NCBI GenBank assembly: GCA_947497175.1
Contig: CANMFM010000010.1
Coordinates: 62,001 to 126,000 of the forward strand
Direction of reading: 5' to 3'
Origin: an uncultured Aquimarina sp.
Lineage (GTDB): Bacteria > Bacteroidota > Bacteroidia > Flavobacteriales > Flavobacteriaceae
DNA: 64,000 bases
In this document: piece by piece, positions 44,193 to 54,227 of the stretch
Layout of the letters: each line of letters starts with the position of its first letter
Numbering within the stretch: position 1 is the first letter of the stretch
The notes under the pieces: model-generated
What the model saw: the letters and a program-made list of their open reading frames with translations, nothing else
What the model was told of the DNA's origin: nothing
Database searches by the model: none
Position numbers and translations under genes: made by a program

Positions 44193-47018
44193 ACTAATAA
44201 TAACGGGCGGTTTTACTTGCGTTATGACGAAGATAAAATCATGGACAACGACACGATACAATTTTCGGGTATTGGATACCAATCTACACGTTATACATAC
44301 AGGCAACTTTCTCAAATATTACATAATAATAATAAGATTTTTCTTAAACCAGTAAAAACTACTCCTAATCCTACTAACGAATCTTTTGAAGAAAGTATAC
44401 AAGACGCCTTAGGATATATTACATACGATTCAGATGTTCAGGCATATTGGAAGGATAAGAATGCTTTGGGAAGTCAAATAGGAGCTTTTATCAGATCGCC
44501 AAAAAAAAATACAAAGCTCACAAGTTTAAAGTTTAATGTGCTCGAAAATACAGCAGATAGTTTATTGGTTAGAGTTCATATCTTTAAAAATGATAGTGGT
44601 AAACCGGGAGTTGATATCGTTGCAAATAATATTTATCATATGATCTCTCGAAAAACGGGAGAAGAAACTATCGACCTTTCTGCCTATAATTTGGTTGTTC
44701 ATGAGGATTTCATTGCAAGTCTCGAGTTGCTAAGAGTCTATGGACAGAATCTTAGATTTGCTATTTCTGGAAGCAAAGTAGGACATTCATTTGTAAAAAA
44801 TACGAGCCATGATCAATGGCACTTCAAAAAAAATGCAGGTGTAGCGTTTAAAATCCATACTCAAAATCCGTTATCTTCCTATGCCTCTAATGAACGAGAT
44901 AAACCACATCATATTACTATGTATTGGGATACATCCCTATCGATGAAAGATAAGAATATTGAAAAAGAAGTTATATTTCTTAAGAACTACTTTTCAGAAA
45001 TTATCAATACCAAGGTGAATCTGATCACTTTTTCTAATCAATCGGCAAAGAGCAAACAATTTGTAATTCAAAATGGAGAAAGTAAAGAGTTGATTAACGA
45101 GATAAAAGAGATTAAATATAACGGTGCGACTAACTTTTCAACACTCTTTAAAGAAAAGAATAACACCGATCAGTATCTCGTATTTACAGACGGGAATTAC
45201 AATTATGGAAAACCAGAATTTACATATCATGTACCTGTTTTTTATTTGAGTAGCAAATTGAATTCGAATCATAGAGAAATGCAACAATCGGCAAGTTTTA
45301 CAAATGGGGTATATATTAATCTTTTGAAAACGGATCCAATTGTAGCATTTGATTATATCTTTAATAAGACAGAAGCTTCATTAGCATATGATTTTGAAAA
45401 ATCTTCAGAAGTAGTTAAAGGTGTCGTATTATCAGAAGATGATATCCCTGTACAAGGTTGCAGAATATTAGTAAAGGGCACATTATTGCATAGCGAAACC
45501 AATAAAGATGGAGTTTTTTATGTAAATGCAAAAGAAGGCGATATGTTGGCATTCACACACTTTGGTTTTGAAGACAAAGAGATTTTAGTAGATGCTCCTG
45601 AAGATATTAAGATTAATCTAAAATCTAAGTATAATGATTTAGGTCAGGTACAAGTAAGTAGTAACGATAATGATGGTTCAAAAGAAGTGATTGATTTAGG
45701 CGGAATAAAAAAAGAAAAACAAAGACTGGGTTTTGCAGCGTATACCGTTACAAAGGACAAATTTTTACCCTCTGCCATTTTTTTAACCGACATTATAAGA
45801 GCCCGGTTTCCATCGGTTGCAACTCGAGGTAATGGTAATATAATTTGTAATACTCGCTCAAGGTCTTTTAATAGATCCTGCCTGACTCCTCTATTTGTGG
45901 TAGATGGCGTGCCAATACGAGACGTTCCTATGTATTTGCTTCCTTCAATGATTGAAAGCATAACCTTTGTACCTGGTTTTTCTGGTACTATTCAATATGG
46001 ACCGTTAGCCAGAAATGGAGTTTTTTATATAAAAACCATGCTGTTTGCTAATAACAAAGCGTCTCAGAATATGGGGTACGAAGATTTTACAGAAAGCGCA
46101 AAAAACTATTCTCATCCAAAATTGACGTATAATTTTGATGATAAAAGACCTAAATATTTAGATGCATTAGTGAATAGTCAGACATTCAAAGAGGCTGTAG
46201 ACAAGTATTTTGAATTAATACAATACCATGGAAAAAAAGCAGCCTTTTTTATACATAGTTTTGAGTATTTTAAAAAGTGGAACAACAGTTTTTCTAGAGA
46301 AGTATTATCGAGTTTGATTGAAATTTCTAATAGTAAAGATTATGAGGCTTTAAGAGCGTTAGCTTTTAGGTTAGAAGAGCTTGGTGATCAAAAAAGTGCA
46401 TTACTAGTCTATGAGAACATCTTTGAAATCAGACCCAATTATGCACAATCCTATCTAGATTTAGCAAGAACATATAAAGAAAACCGGAAGTATCAGGAAG
46501 CGTTTGAAATTTATAAAATAATGCTTCAGAATAATGATAATGATGTAGATTTTACTGCACTCTTACCACAAGTAAGATCACAAATACAACATTTATTAAA
46601 TAATCATCGCGTACAAGTGTCATACACCGATGTACCCACGCAGCTTCTTGTTGTTAAAAGTGCTCCTGTTCGTATTGTTTTTGACTGGAACGATCCAGAG
46701 GCAGAATTTATTCTTCAGTTTGTGAACCCGAAAATGAATTATTATGAATGGTCTAACCAATCCGAAGAGTATCAAGTATCGTATAAAGAAGATTCAAACA
46801 GCAGAGCTTTATCCAAAGAGTTTATTATCGAAAAATCATTTGAAGGAGAATGGGTTGTAAACCTTAATGTAAATAGAAAAACAGCTAAATCATCAGCATC
46901 CTTTCTTAAATATACCATTTATACCAATTATGGGTTGCCTAATGAAACTAAAGAGATGAAATTTATAAAACTCTACAATCAAACAGAAAAAGTGACTCTG
47001 GATAAATTTTCTATATGA
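44028..47018 (+). CDS. VWA / TonB-plug-like / TPR multidomain protein, paralogue A
   Basis: An exported protein of 996 residues. The ATG at 44028 places a signal peptide (KNRTLLFLSIFLGTTLFSFGQ) at the N-terminus; the longer frame from 43965 is unlikely. Domains in order: carboxypeptidase-regulatory-like (about 25-110); an unrecognised region; a VWA-like domain with MIDAS motif DTSLS near 302, GATNFS near 365 and FTDGNYNYG near 386; a second regulatory-like domain (about 463-545); a TonB-plug-like domain (about 580-690, FVVDGVPI, ESITFVPGFSGTIQYG); and TPRs (about 785-850). There is no barrel, so it is not a TonB receptor. A tandem paralogue follows. Function is unknown. Confidence 0.88.
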   Translation: MKNRTLLFLSIFLGTTLFSFGQYEVLIDAFVLNQNTNTPISYANVGFVDKGVGTVTNNNGRFYLRYDEDKIMDNDTIQFSGIGYQSTRYTYRQLSQILHNNNKIFLKPVKTTPNPTNESFEESIQDALGYITYDSDVQAYWKDKNALGSQIGAFIRSPKKNTKLTSLKFNVLENTADSLLVRVHIFKNDSGKPGVDIVANNIYHMISRKTGEETIDLSAYNLVVHEDFIASLELLRVYGQNLRFAISGSKVGHSFVKNTSHDQWHFKKNAGVAFKIHTQNPLSSYASNERDKPHHITMYWDTSLSMKDKNIEKEVIFLKNYFSEIINTKVNLITFSNQSAKSKQFVIQNGESKELINEIKEIKYNGATNFSTLFKEKNNTDQYLVFTDGNYNYGKPEFTYHVPVFYLSSKLNSNHREMQQSASFTNGVYINLLKTDPIVAFDYIFNKTEASLAYDFEKSSEVVKGVVLSEDDIPVQGCRILVKGTLLHSETNKDGVFYVNAKEGDMLAFTHFGFEDKEILVDAPEDIKINLKSKYNDLGQVQVSSNDNDGSKEVIDLGGIKKEKQRLGFAAYTVTKDKFLPSAIFLTDIIRARFPSVATRGNGNIICNTRSRSFNRSCLTPLFVVDGVPIRDVPMYLLPSMIESITFVPGFSGTIQYGPLARNGVFYIKTMLFANNKASQNMGYEDFTESAKNYSHPKLTYNFDDKRPKYLDALVNSQTFKEAVDKYFELIQYHGKKAAFFIHSFEYFKKWNNSFSREVLSSLIEISNSKDYEALRALAFRLEELGDQKSALLVYENIFEIRPNYAQSYLDLARTYKENRKYQEAFEIYKIMLQNNDNDVDFTALLPQVRSQIQHLLNNHRVQVSYTDVPTQLLVVKSAPVRIVFDWNDPEAEFILQFVNPKMNYYEWSNQSEEYQVSYKEDSNSRALSKEFIIEKSFEGEWVVNLNVNRKTAKSSASFLKYTIYTNYGLPNETKEMKFIKLYNQTEKVTLDKFSI
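46947..47016. repeat. 3' duplicated block, copy A
   Basis: The last 70 bp of coding sequence are identical to 50119-50188 in paralogue B, including third codon positions. The middle of the genes is clearly diverged. Confidence 0.9.
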
Positions 47019-47115
47019 TATCTGTTCGTAGATCCAATTCTTATCACAAATAATAGTATATGATGAGCATGATTGTTATAATAATCAATAATTGAAAAAC
47101 CATGTAATTCATTCC

Positions 47116-47370
47116 AAAAATTAACTATTCTTAACATTAAAACTATTGATTTACAGATGATTGTTTTTTATTTTAGAAAACACGAATGATTTTAATCAAA
47201 ATATTATGATGAATAGGGCACTTTTATTTGTATTTATTTTTTTGGGGACTACACTTTTTTCTTATGGGCAGTATGAAGTACTTATAGATGCTTTTGTTCT
47301 TAATCAAGATACTAATACACCAATTTCTTATGCTAATGTCGGTTTTGTCGATAAAGGAGTGGGTACCGTA
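47116..47370. repeat. 5' duplicated block, copy B
   Basis: Near-identical counterpart of 43938-44192, spanning the intergenic region and the first codons of paralogue B. Confidence 0.85.
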
Positions 47371-50190
47371 AGCGACAAGAACGGAAGATTTTATTTGCGC
47401 TATGATGAAGATAAAATTAAAGACAACGATACTCTGCAATTTTCAGGCGTTGGATACGAACCGCTTCACTTTACTTATAAACAGCTTTACAACACATTAC
47501 AGCAAAGTAATAAAATCTATCTAAAACCCCTAGATATTAGTGATAAGAGAGAGTACACCGCTATTGAAGAAGGTAAACAAAAAACCTTGGGGTATATAAC
47601 GTATGATTCTGATGTTCAGGTGTATTGGAGGGGTAGAAATGCACTCGGAAGCCAAATAGCGGCATTTATAAGAGCACCAAAAACAACTACAAAACTATTA
47701 AACCTAAAATTTAATGTAGTCGAAAATACTGCCGACAGTCTATTGGTTAGAGTTAATATCTTTAAAAATGATCAAGGTGCTATTGGTCCTAATATAGTTA
47801 CTGATAATATTTATCATACTATTTCTCGAAAAAATGGAGAAGAAATTGTCGACCTTTCAGCCCATAACATGATCCTTGATGGAGATTTTATAGCAAGTAT
47901 TGAACTGGTTAAAGTGTATGGTAAGAATTTTCGTTTTGCGGTATCGGGGAGTAACGTTGGACATTCTTTTATTAAAAATGCAAGTCAGGATCGTTGGCAT
48001 TTTAGAAAAAATATTGGAGTTGCCTTCAGAGTCGAAACCCTAAATGCATTATCACAGAATACATCTAGTGAGTATGAAAAGCCAACACATATCACATTGT
48101 ATTGGGATACATCACTCTCTATGCAAAATAGAAATATCGAAAGAGAAGTAGAGTTTCTTGAGAATTACTTTGCTCAAATTATTAAAACAAGGGTGGATTT
48201 GATTATGTTTTCTAATCAATCCGCTAAGACCAGAACCTTCATGATCCAAAATGGAGAAAGTACAGATTTAATTAATGAAATTAAGGGGGTTAAATATAAC
48301 GGAGCTACAAATTTTTCAACCCTTTTTAAAGCGCATGATAAGACAGACCAATATCTGGTGTTTACAGATGGAAATTATAATTTCGGAAAACCAGAGTTTA
48401 CTAATAATGTACCTGTTTTTTACCTTAGTAGTACCATAGATGCCAATCCTTCAGAATTACAACAGGCGGCACATTTTGCAAATGGCAAGTATGTAAATCT
48501 TTTAAGAACACCGCCGCAAGAAGGGTTAGCTCATATTTTTAAAAGATCAGATGATCCAATAGTATATACTATTGAAGAATCACCACAAGTAGTTAAGGGT
48601 GTGGTCATATCCGAAAATATTCCGGTAGAAGGGTGTAAAGTTTTTGTAAAAGAAACACTTATCGCTGCAGAAACCGATAGCGATGGTAATTTTAGTATTA
48701 AAGCCGAAGCAGATCAAGTACTATCTTTTCAACATTTTAGTATGAAAAGTAAAGAAGTATTGCTAGATGATTCAAAAACGCTAAGGATAGAGCTTACTCC
48801 AAAATACGAGAAACTTAGCCAAGTCACTCTAAAACAAAAAAAGAATGATCAACCCGAAAAAAAAATCTACCTGGGTAATAATATTACCGAGAAACGCAAG
48901 ATGGGGTTTGCTGCCTATATGATCACCAAAGAAGAATTTCCGCCATCGGCTCTTAATTTCGTAGATCTTATAAAGGGAGAATTTCCGGGAGTTCAGATAT
49001 TTGGTTCGGGCGCAACAACCAAAATTTTAGTTCGAGGGCAAAATACAATCGAAGGAGTTAATGATCCGCTATTTGTAATTGATGGTGCGATACAGACTAG
49101 ACTTCCTTTTTATCTATTACCTCCCATGATTGAAAGTATAACTTTGATACCCGGAATTTCGGGAACTACAATGTATGGTGGGCGAGCAAGAAATGGGGTT
49201 TTTATTATTAAAACCAATATGATACCTTCTTTAGGATCGGATAATAAATCAAAAAATACACTTTTAGTCAAAGGAAACGATTATAATGAATCCACCTTTT
49301 TATTGAATCCCAACCTAAACAGGCCGGCATATCTCGACCGGTTATGGGAAAGTACTAGTTATGCTCGCGCTTTGGAGGTATATTACGCGCTTAGAGAAAC
49401 ACATATAAATGAAGTGCCTTTTTATGTTTTTTGTTCTGAATATTTCAAACGCTCGAATCCAAAATTCTCAAGCGAGGTAATCTCTAATTTAGCCGAAATA
49501 GTTGATGATAATTATTGGGTGTTACGAACGCTGGCATTTTTGCTAGAAGAAAAAGGGGATATTCAACAGGCAGCAATTATTTATGAAAACTTATTTGATT
49601 TAAGACCAAATTTTGCCCAGTCTTATCTAGATTTGGGACGAATATATAAAGAGAACAAAGAATATGCAAAAGCATATGATATGTATAAAAGAACGTTAGA
49701 AGAGTTTCAATACGTAGAAGGGTTAGCTGAAGTTCAAAAACAAGTAAAATCAGAGTTGCAGTATTTGCTAAACCATCACCGGTTGTATATACCCTACAAT
49801 GATATCCCTACAGAACTTTTGGTTGTAAAAGGGGTGCCTGTTCGTATCGTTTTCGATTGGAATGATCCGCAGGCCGAGTTTGAGTTTCAATTTGTAACTC
49901 CCGAAAACAAATATCAAAAATGGGTACGTCGATTTGATGATTCTAAAGAATCTCTGATGCAGGAGGTAAAACACGGTATTACTTCAAAGGAGTTTATTGT
50001 CGATAATTCGGTTCCGGGAGAATGGAGGGTAAACATACAAACGTATGATGACGTTACTAAAGTAAATCCTACATTCATGAAGTATACGATCTACAGAAAC
50101 TTTGGCTTACCTGATGAGACTAAAGAGATGAAATTTATAAAACTCTACAATCAAACAGAAAAAGTGACTCTGGATAAATTTTCTATATAA
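47206..50190 (+). CDS. VWA / TonB-plug-like / TPR multidomain protein, paralogue B
   Basis: A 994-residue tandem copy of the preceding gene with the same domain order: signal peptide, carboxypeptidase-regulatory-like domain, VWA with DTSLS near 302 and FTDGNYNFG near 385, second regulatory-like domain, plug-like domain (DPLFVIDGAIQTRLPFYLLPPMIESITLIPG) and C-terminal TPRs. Two ATGs in a row (47206 and 47209) are possible starts. Both ends of the gene are almost identical to paralogue A while the centre has diverged, a pattern of gene conversion or selection. Its own near-identical upstream block suggests shared regulation. Confidence 0.88.
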   Translation: MMNRALLFVFIFLGTTLFSYGQYEVLIDAFVLNQDTNTPISYANVGFVDKGVGTVSDKNGRFYLRYDEDKIKDNDTLQFSGVGYEPLHFTYKQLYNTLQQSNKIYLKPLDISDKREYTAIEEGKQKTLGYITYDSDVQVYWRGRNALGSQIAAFIRAPKTTTKLLNLKFNVVENTADSLLVRVNIFKNDQGAIGPNIVTDNIYHTISRKNGEEIVDLSAHNMILDGDFIASIELVKVYGKNFRFAVSGSNVGHSFIKNASQDRWHFRKNIGVAFRVETLNALSQNTSSEYEKPTHITLYWDTSLSMQNRNIEREVEFLENYFAQIIKTRVDLIMFSNQSAKTRTFMIQNGESTDLINEIKGVKYNGATNFSTLFKAHDKTDQYLVFTDGNYNFGKPEFTNNVPVFYLSSTIDANPSELQQAAHFANGKYVNLLRTPPQEGLAHIFKRSDDPIVYTIEESPQVVKGVVISENIPVEGCKVFVKETLIAAETDSDGNFSIKAEADQVLSFQHFSMKSKEVLLDDSKTLRIELTPKYEKLSQVTLKQKKNDQPEKKIYLGNNITEKRKMGFAAYMITKEEFPPSALNFVDLIKGEFPGVQIFGSGATTKILVRGQNTIEGVNDPLFVIDGAIQTRLPFYLLPPMIESITLIPGISGTTMYGGRARNGVFIIKTNMIPSLGSDNKSKNTLLVKGNDYNESTFLLNPNLNRPAYLDRLWESTSYARALEVYYALRETHINEVPFYVFCSEYFKRSNPKFSSEVISNLAEIVDDNYWVLRTLAFLLEEKGDIQQAAIIYENLFDLRPNFAQSYLDLGRIYKENKEYAKAYDMYKRTLEEFQYVEGLAEVQKQVKSELQYLLNHHRLYIPYNDIPTELLVVKGVPVRIVFDWNDPQAEFEFQFVTPENKYQKWVRRFDDSKESLMQEVKHGITSKEFIVDNSVPGEWRVNIQTYDDVTKVNPTFMKYTIYRNFGLPDETKEMKFIKLYNQTEKVTLDKFSI
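50119..50188. repeat. 3' duplicated block, copy B
   Basis: Identical counterpart of 46947-47016, encoding the terminal 23 residues of both proteins. Confidence 0.9.
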
Positions 50191-50398
50191 CCTATTTGAC
50201 AGCAGATACAATTCTTACAAGAATGCAATATCAAATACTGCGCTCTTGTGAGGTGTAAATGTATTGATTAAAAACCATCGTAGTTAGTAAAACAACTTTT
50301 TTTGAACTGGCAAGGGTGTTGGTATATTGTTAAGAGATATTTCTATTACTACTAATTTTCCTACCTTTCCTACCGTAAAAACAAAAACACATCATATC

Positions 50399-52189
50399 AT
50401 GATCAAAAAAATGATAACTATAGCTTGTTTGGCTATAGCATTTACTGCTTGTAAAAATGAGAAAACAACCGAACAACCTACAACAGATGGTGATCTAAGC
50501 ATTAGGTTTAACGAGATGCTTAACAACTATTATGAAGAAGGTTTGAAGCTTAACCCTGTACAAGCTACTTTTGCGGGAGATAATCGATTTAATGATCAGT
50601 TTCCTAATCCACTTTCAGATGAGATAATAAACAAGACAAAGGCATACTATACTAAATATAAGGAAGAATTAGCAACATTTGATGACACTATGTTATCGGA
50701 TAGTGAAAAGATGAGTAAAGCAATTCTAAAATGGGAGTGTGATATTAACCTCGAAAAATTTAATTTCAGAACTGATTATTTTCCAATTGATCAAATGTGG
50801 TCAATCAACTTAATAGCAGGGCAGTTAGCAAGCGGAGCAAGCGCTCAGCCTTTTAAAACTGTTGAGGACTATAAGAATTGGTTAAAACGTCTCGAAGGCT
50901 ATTTGAAATGGATGGCTTCTGCGCAAGAGAAAATGAAGGAAGGTATCAGGCAGGGATACGTATTACCAAAATCTTTAATTGCTAAAGTGCTTCCGCAATT
51001 AAAGGCGTTAACCGTTGAGGATTTGGATGCCCATCTCTTCTATACTCCGGTAAAGAACTTTCCTGAAGGTTTTTCTGAAGAGGAGAAAAAACAAGTAACC
51101 AAGTCTTACAGCACAATGGTTTCTGATAAAATTATCCCGGCATACAAAAGTTTACATCAATTTATGAGTACTGCATATTTAGATGCAGGTAGAGAGAGCT
51201 CAGGTATCGCTGATATTCCTAACGGATCAGATTTTTATAACTATCAAATTAAGTTGTATACAACTACCAATATGACTGCCGACGAGATTCATAAGCTGGG
51301 ATTATCTGAAGTTGCTCGTATTTCTTCAGAAATGGAGAAGGTAAAAGAACAAGTAGGGTATCAAGGGGATTTGAAATCTTTCTTTGAGTACGTGCGGAAT
51401 AAGAAAGAATTGATGCCATTTAAAGAACCACAACAGGTGATCGACAATTTTAATGCGATTCATGATCGTATGAAACCACAAATTGAAAAATTATTTGATG
51501 TCAAACCAAAAACTCCTTTTGAGGTACGTAGAACCGAGGCTTTTCGAGAAAAATCAGCTAGTGCAGAGTATAATCCAGGATCACTTGACGGAACACGCCC
51601 AGGTATTTTTTATACACCCATTCCTGATGCAACAAAATATAATATCTATAGTGATGAATCTTTATTTTTACATGAGGCTATCCCGGGACATCATTATCAA
51701 ATTTCCTTAACGCAAGAAAGCGAAGTATTACCAAAATTTAGAAAGACGCTATGGTATAGTGGCTACGGAGAAGGTTGGGCTTTATATAGTGAGTCACTCG
51801 GTAAAGAACTTGGTTTATATACAGATCCTTACCAATATTTTGGTATGTTAGGAGCAGAAATGCACCGTGCAATTCGCCTTGTGGTAGATACGGGGTTACA
51901 TTCTAAAGGATGGACACGAGAACAAGCTATACAATACTCTTTGGATAACGAAGCCGAGTCTGAAGCCGGAATAACTTCAGAGATCGAAAGGTATATGGCC
52001 AATCCCGGACAAGCCTTGTCATATAAAATTGGGCAATTAAAAATTATAGAACTTCGAGCTAAAGCAAAGAAGGAGTTAGGTGATAAATTTGATATTCGTA
52101 AATTTCATAATCAAGTATTAGAGACAGGATGTGTACCCTTAGCATTACTCGAGGATAAAATTAATAACTGGATTACTACTGTTGAGTAG
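50399..52189 (+). CDS. DUF885 family lipoprotein peptidase
   Basis: A 596-residue exported protein. From ATG 50399 it has a lipoprotein signal ending in AFTAC; the longer frame from 50327 adds a non-signal stretch. The DUF885 domain is clear: LNPVQATFAGDNRFND near the start, HEAIPGHHYQIS (a HExxxGHH zinc-type motif) near residue 425 and SGYGEGWALYSESLGKELG near 458, then NEAESEAGITSEIERYMANPGQALSYKIGQL. The family is thought to comprise metallocarboxypeptidase-like enzymes. It is monocistronic and a repeat element follows. Confidence 0.9.
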   Translation: MIKKMITIACLAIAFTACKNEKTTEQPTTDGDLSIRFNEMLNNYYEEGLKLNPVQATFAGDNRFNDQFPNPLSDEIINKTKAYYTKYKEELATFDDTMLSDSEKMSKAILKWECDINLEKFNFRTDYFPIDQMWSINLIAGQLASGASAQPFKTVEDYKNWLKRLEGYLKWMASAQEKMKEGIRQGYVLPKSLIAKVLPQLKALTVEDLDAHLFYTPVKNFPEGFSEEEKKQVTKSYSTMVSDKIIPAYKSLHQFMSTAYLDAGRESSGIADIPNGSDFYNYQIKLYTTTNMTADEIHKLGLSEVARISSEMEKVKEQVGYQGDLKSFFEYVRNKKELMPFKEPQQVIDNFNAIHDRMKPQIEKLFDVKPKTPFEVRRTEAFREKSASAEYNPGSLDGTRPGIFYTPIPDATKYNIYSDESLFLHEAIPGHHYQISLTQESEVLPKFRKTLWYSGYGEGWALYSESLGKELGLYTDPYQYFGMLGAEMHRAIRLVVDTGLHSKGWTREQAIQYSLDNEAESEAGITSEIERYMANPGQALSYKIGQLKIIELRAKAKKELGDKFDIRKFHNQVLETGCVPLALLEDKINNWITTVE

Positions 52190-52210
52190 TTGTTTTGATT
52201 TAAGAGTTTT

Positions 52211-52347
52211 AAAGAGGCTATCTAAAAAAAGGTCATCTCGAGAGAAACGAAAGAATCTGTTGAGCGAACGTTAGCTATGAGCAGATTACTTCAGAATTGA
52301 AATTTTCGTAATGACAGTATTACATTTTTTTAGACAGCTTCTTTTTT
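52211..52347. repeat. MITE-like element with terminal inverted repeats
   Basis: A segment of about 137 bp bounded by imperfect inverted ends: AAGAGGCTATCTAAAAAAA on the left and the matching TTTTTTTAGACAGCTTCTT on the right, about 20 bp each. The interior has another palindromic region around GTTGAGCGAACGTTAGC. It encodes no protein. It may also end the upstream DUF885 transcript. Confidence 0.62.
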
Positions 52348-52442
52348 GTTATTTAAAAGATTGAAAGCGATATTTGATACCCTTTGAGCCGAGATGGCTT
52401 TTTAATTTTTATAATCAAAGCACATATGATATATTTAACAGT

Positions 52443-54086
52443 ATGAAAAGTATCTGCATCCTACTTGGTATTGCCTTCTTTACAATTTCTTGTAGCCAAA
52501 CTTACGAAGAAAAATTACAAGAGAGTATCGATATCATTAATGCTGAAGCCAATTACAAATATTTAGCATTAGAAGAGGGTAGTGGTTTAGATCCGTTGCC
52601 CATAGTCGATGATTCAATTATGAGTTATATTATAGAAAATCCAAAGTTTGAGGTACTAGAGCAGATTACTATCAAAAATGCTCCAAAAGTTACAGCTGAA
52701 GGGTATAAAAAATTAAAAAAACTAAAAAACTTAAGATTACTCAGACTTGAAGAGCTACCCATCAATAATCGTATAGTAAACACACTTTTTAAAGATTTGG
52801 ATTCAATCGGTTCAATTGGTCTATACAATATTCCCGATATCGATTCTATTATCATCAGCTCGCAAAAGAACTGGTTAAGTGTAGATATAGAAAGATGCCC
52901 TAAATTAAAAAATATACATCTTAAAAATTCACCTAAACTTGTAACTCTTACTGTAAATAGTGGTGCACGCACAAACCCACTATCTATACAAATAGAAAAC
53001 TCCAGAACACCAATTATTAGCTTTAGTAATAGTAATATGATGACCCCTATGAATATCAGTAGTGATAGCAGTTACTATTCTCTCGGGTTTTATCATTGTG
53101 ATTTTTCAAAAAGTGCTCCAGATTTTTTCTCGTCTTTTGATCGTATGACCGATCTTAGAATAGTAGATTCAGATATAAATGAGATTCTTTTTAAAGGGTT
53201 ATCTAAGTTAAAAAAAATACATATTCAAGGTATTTACGAATCGGGTAAGGATACAACACCTTTGATAAAAGTATCCCTAGATGATCTTCCTTCACTTTCA
53301 GAATTTTTAGTACAATCAAACACATTAAAAAAACTAAATTTCAAAAGATTGGATAGTCTTAAAAGAGTTTATCTTTCCGGAGTTGGCAGAAACTTTTCAA
53401 TATCGGGTTTTGATGCTATAAAAAATATTGAGGGGATCGAATTAAGCGGAGAATCATTTAATGACGAACTTTTTGACAAGATGACTTCTTTACCAAATCT
53501 TTCCTACCTGGGATACCATACAGATACTATAACAAAAACTCAATTTGCATCAATAAAAAATGCTCCTCGATTAAAAAGAATAAATATATCTCCGGTAAAA
53601 GATATAGATGAGTTAAATGACCTTTTGCAAATTGAAGGTATCGAATATCTTGATATTAACGAGTCAGATATTAGCACAATTACTATAGCCGATCATCCAA
53701 GTTTAGAAGTTTTTACCGCCAAATCAGGAAAAAATATTGAAAACATTACGATTTCCAATTGTCAAAATCTAAGTGACCTTTATTTGAATTTATCGTATCC
53801 AAAACATGTGAGGATACAAAATATACCAAATCTTAAACTTTTAAAACTTGGATTATGTAAATTGAATAATCGCCAAGAGTTTATAAATAGCCTTGCCAGA
53901 CTAAAATCATTAATGTACTTGAGTTTAGAAATTTGTAATACTGACCAAACCATAGACTTAAGAACGCTTGATAAATTACTTTATATCCCTGTAAATACCG
54001 AGGTAAACGAACTTTTTCTGAATAAGGCGTTAGAAGGAGTGATCGATACCCATAACTATACAGGTTCAATCAAATATGTAGAATAA
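52443..54086 (+). CDS. leucine-rich-like repeat lipoprotein, unknown
   Basis: A 547-residue exported protein. The ATG at 52443 gives a lipoprotein signal ending in TISC; the frame from 52374 adds 23 unlikely residues. The mature part has repeats of about 20-24 residues with a leucine/isoleucine ladder (for example LKNIHLKNSPKLVTLTV, LRIVDSDINEILFKGLSKL and LSYLGYHTDTITKTQF), as in irregular leucine-rich repeats or beta solenoids. Such surfaces usually bind protein or polysaccharide. No catalytic motif is seen and no partner is identified. Confidence 0.78.
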   Translation: MKSICILLGIAFFTISCSQTYEEKLQESIDIINAEANYKYLALEEGSGLDPLPIVDDSIMSYIIENPKFEVLEQITIKNAPKVTAEGYKKLKKLKNLRLLRLEELPINNRIVNTLFKDLDSIGSIGLYNIPDIDSIIISSQKNWLSVDIERCPKLKNIHLKNSPKLVTLTVNSGARTNPLSIQIENSRTPIISFSNSNMMTPMNISSDSSYYSLGFYHCDFSKSAPDFFSSFDRMTDLRIVDSDINEILFKGLSKLKKIHIQGIYESGKDTTPLIKVSLDDLPSLSEFLVQSNTLKKLNFKRLDSLKRVYLSGVGRNFSISGFDAIKNIEGIELSGESFNDELFDKMTSLPNLSYLGYHTDTITKTQFASIKNAPRLKRINISPVKDIDELNDLLQIEGIEYLDINESDISTITIADHPSLEVFTAKSGKNIENITISNCQNLSDLYLNLSYPKHVRIQNIPNLKLLKLGLCKLNNRQEFINSLARLKSLMYLSLEICNTDQTIDLRTLDKLLYIPVNTEVNELFLNKALEGVIDTHNYTGSIKYVE

Positions 54087-54227
54087 TGTATGTTTTCGTG
54101 AATATCTAGTTTGTTATTTTAGTCAAATACGATACTATACTTTTTATATTAAGAAAATCTTAACCTCTACACTATTCAGATATCCCTATTTTTAAACTGT
54201 ATAAACACAAATCAACCATAAAATACA

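Noticed and set aside
52211-52347. Insertion sequence
   Set aside because: Inverted ends but no transposase frame; listed as MITE-like only.
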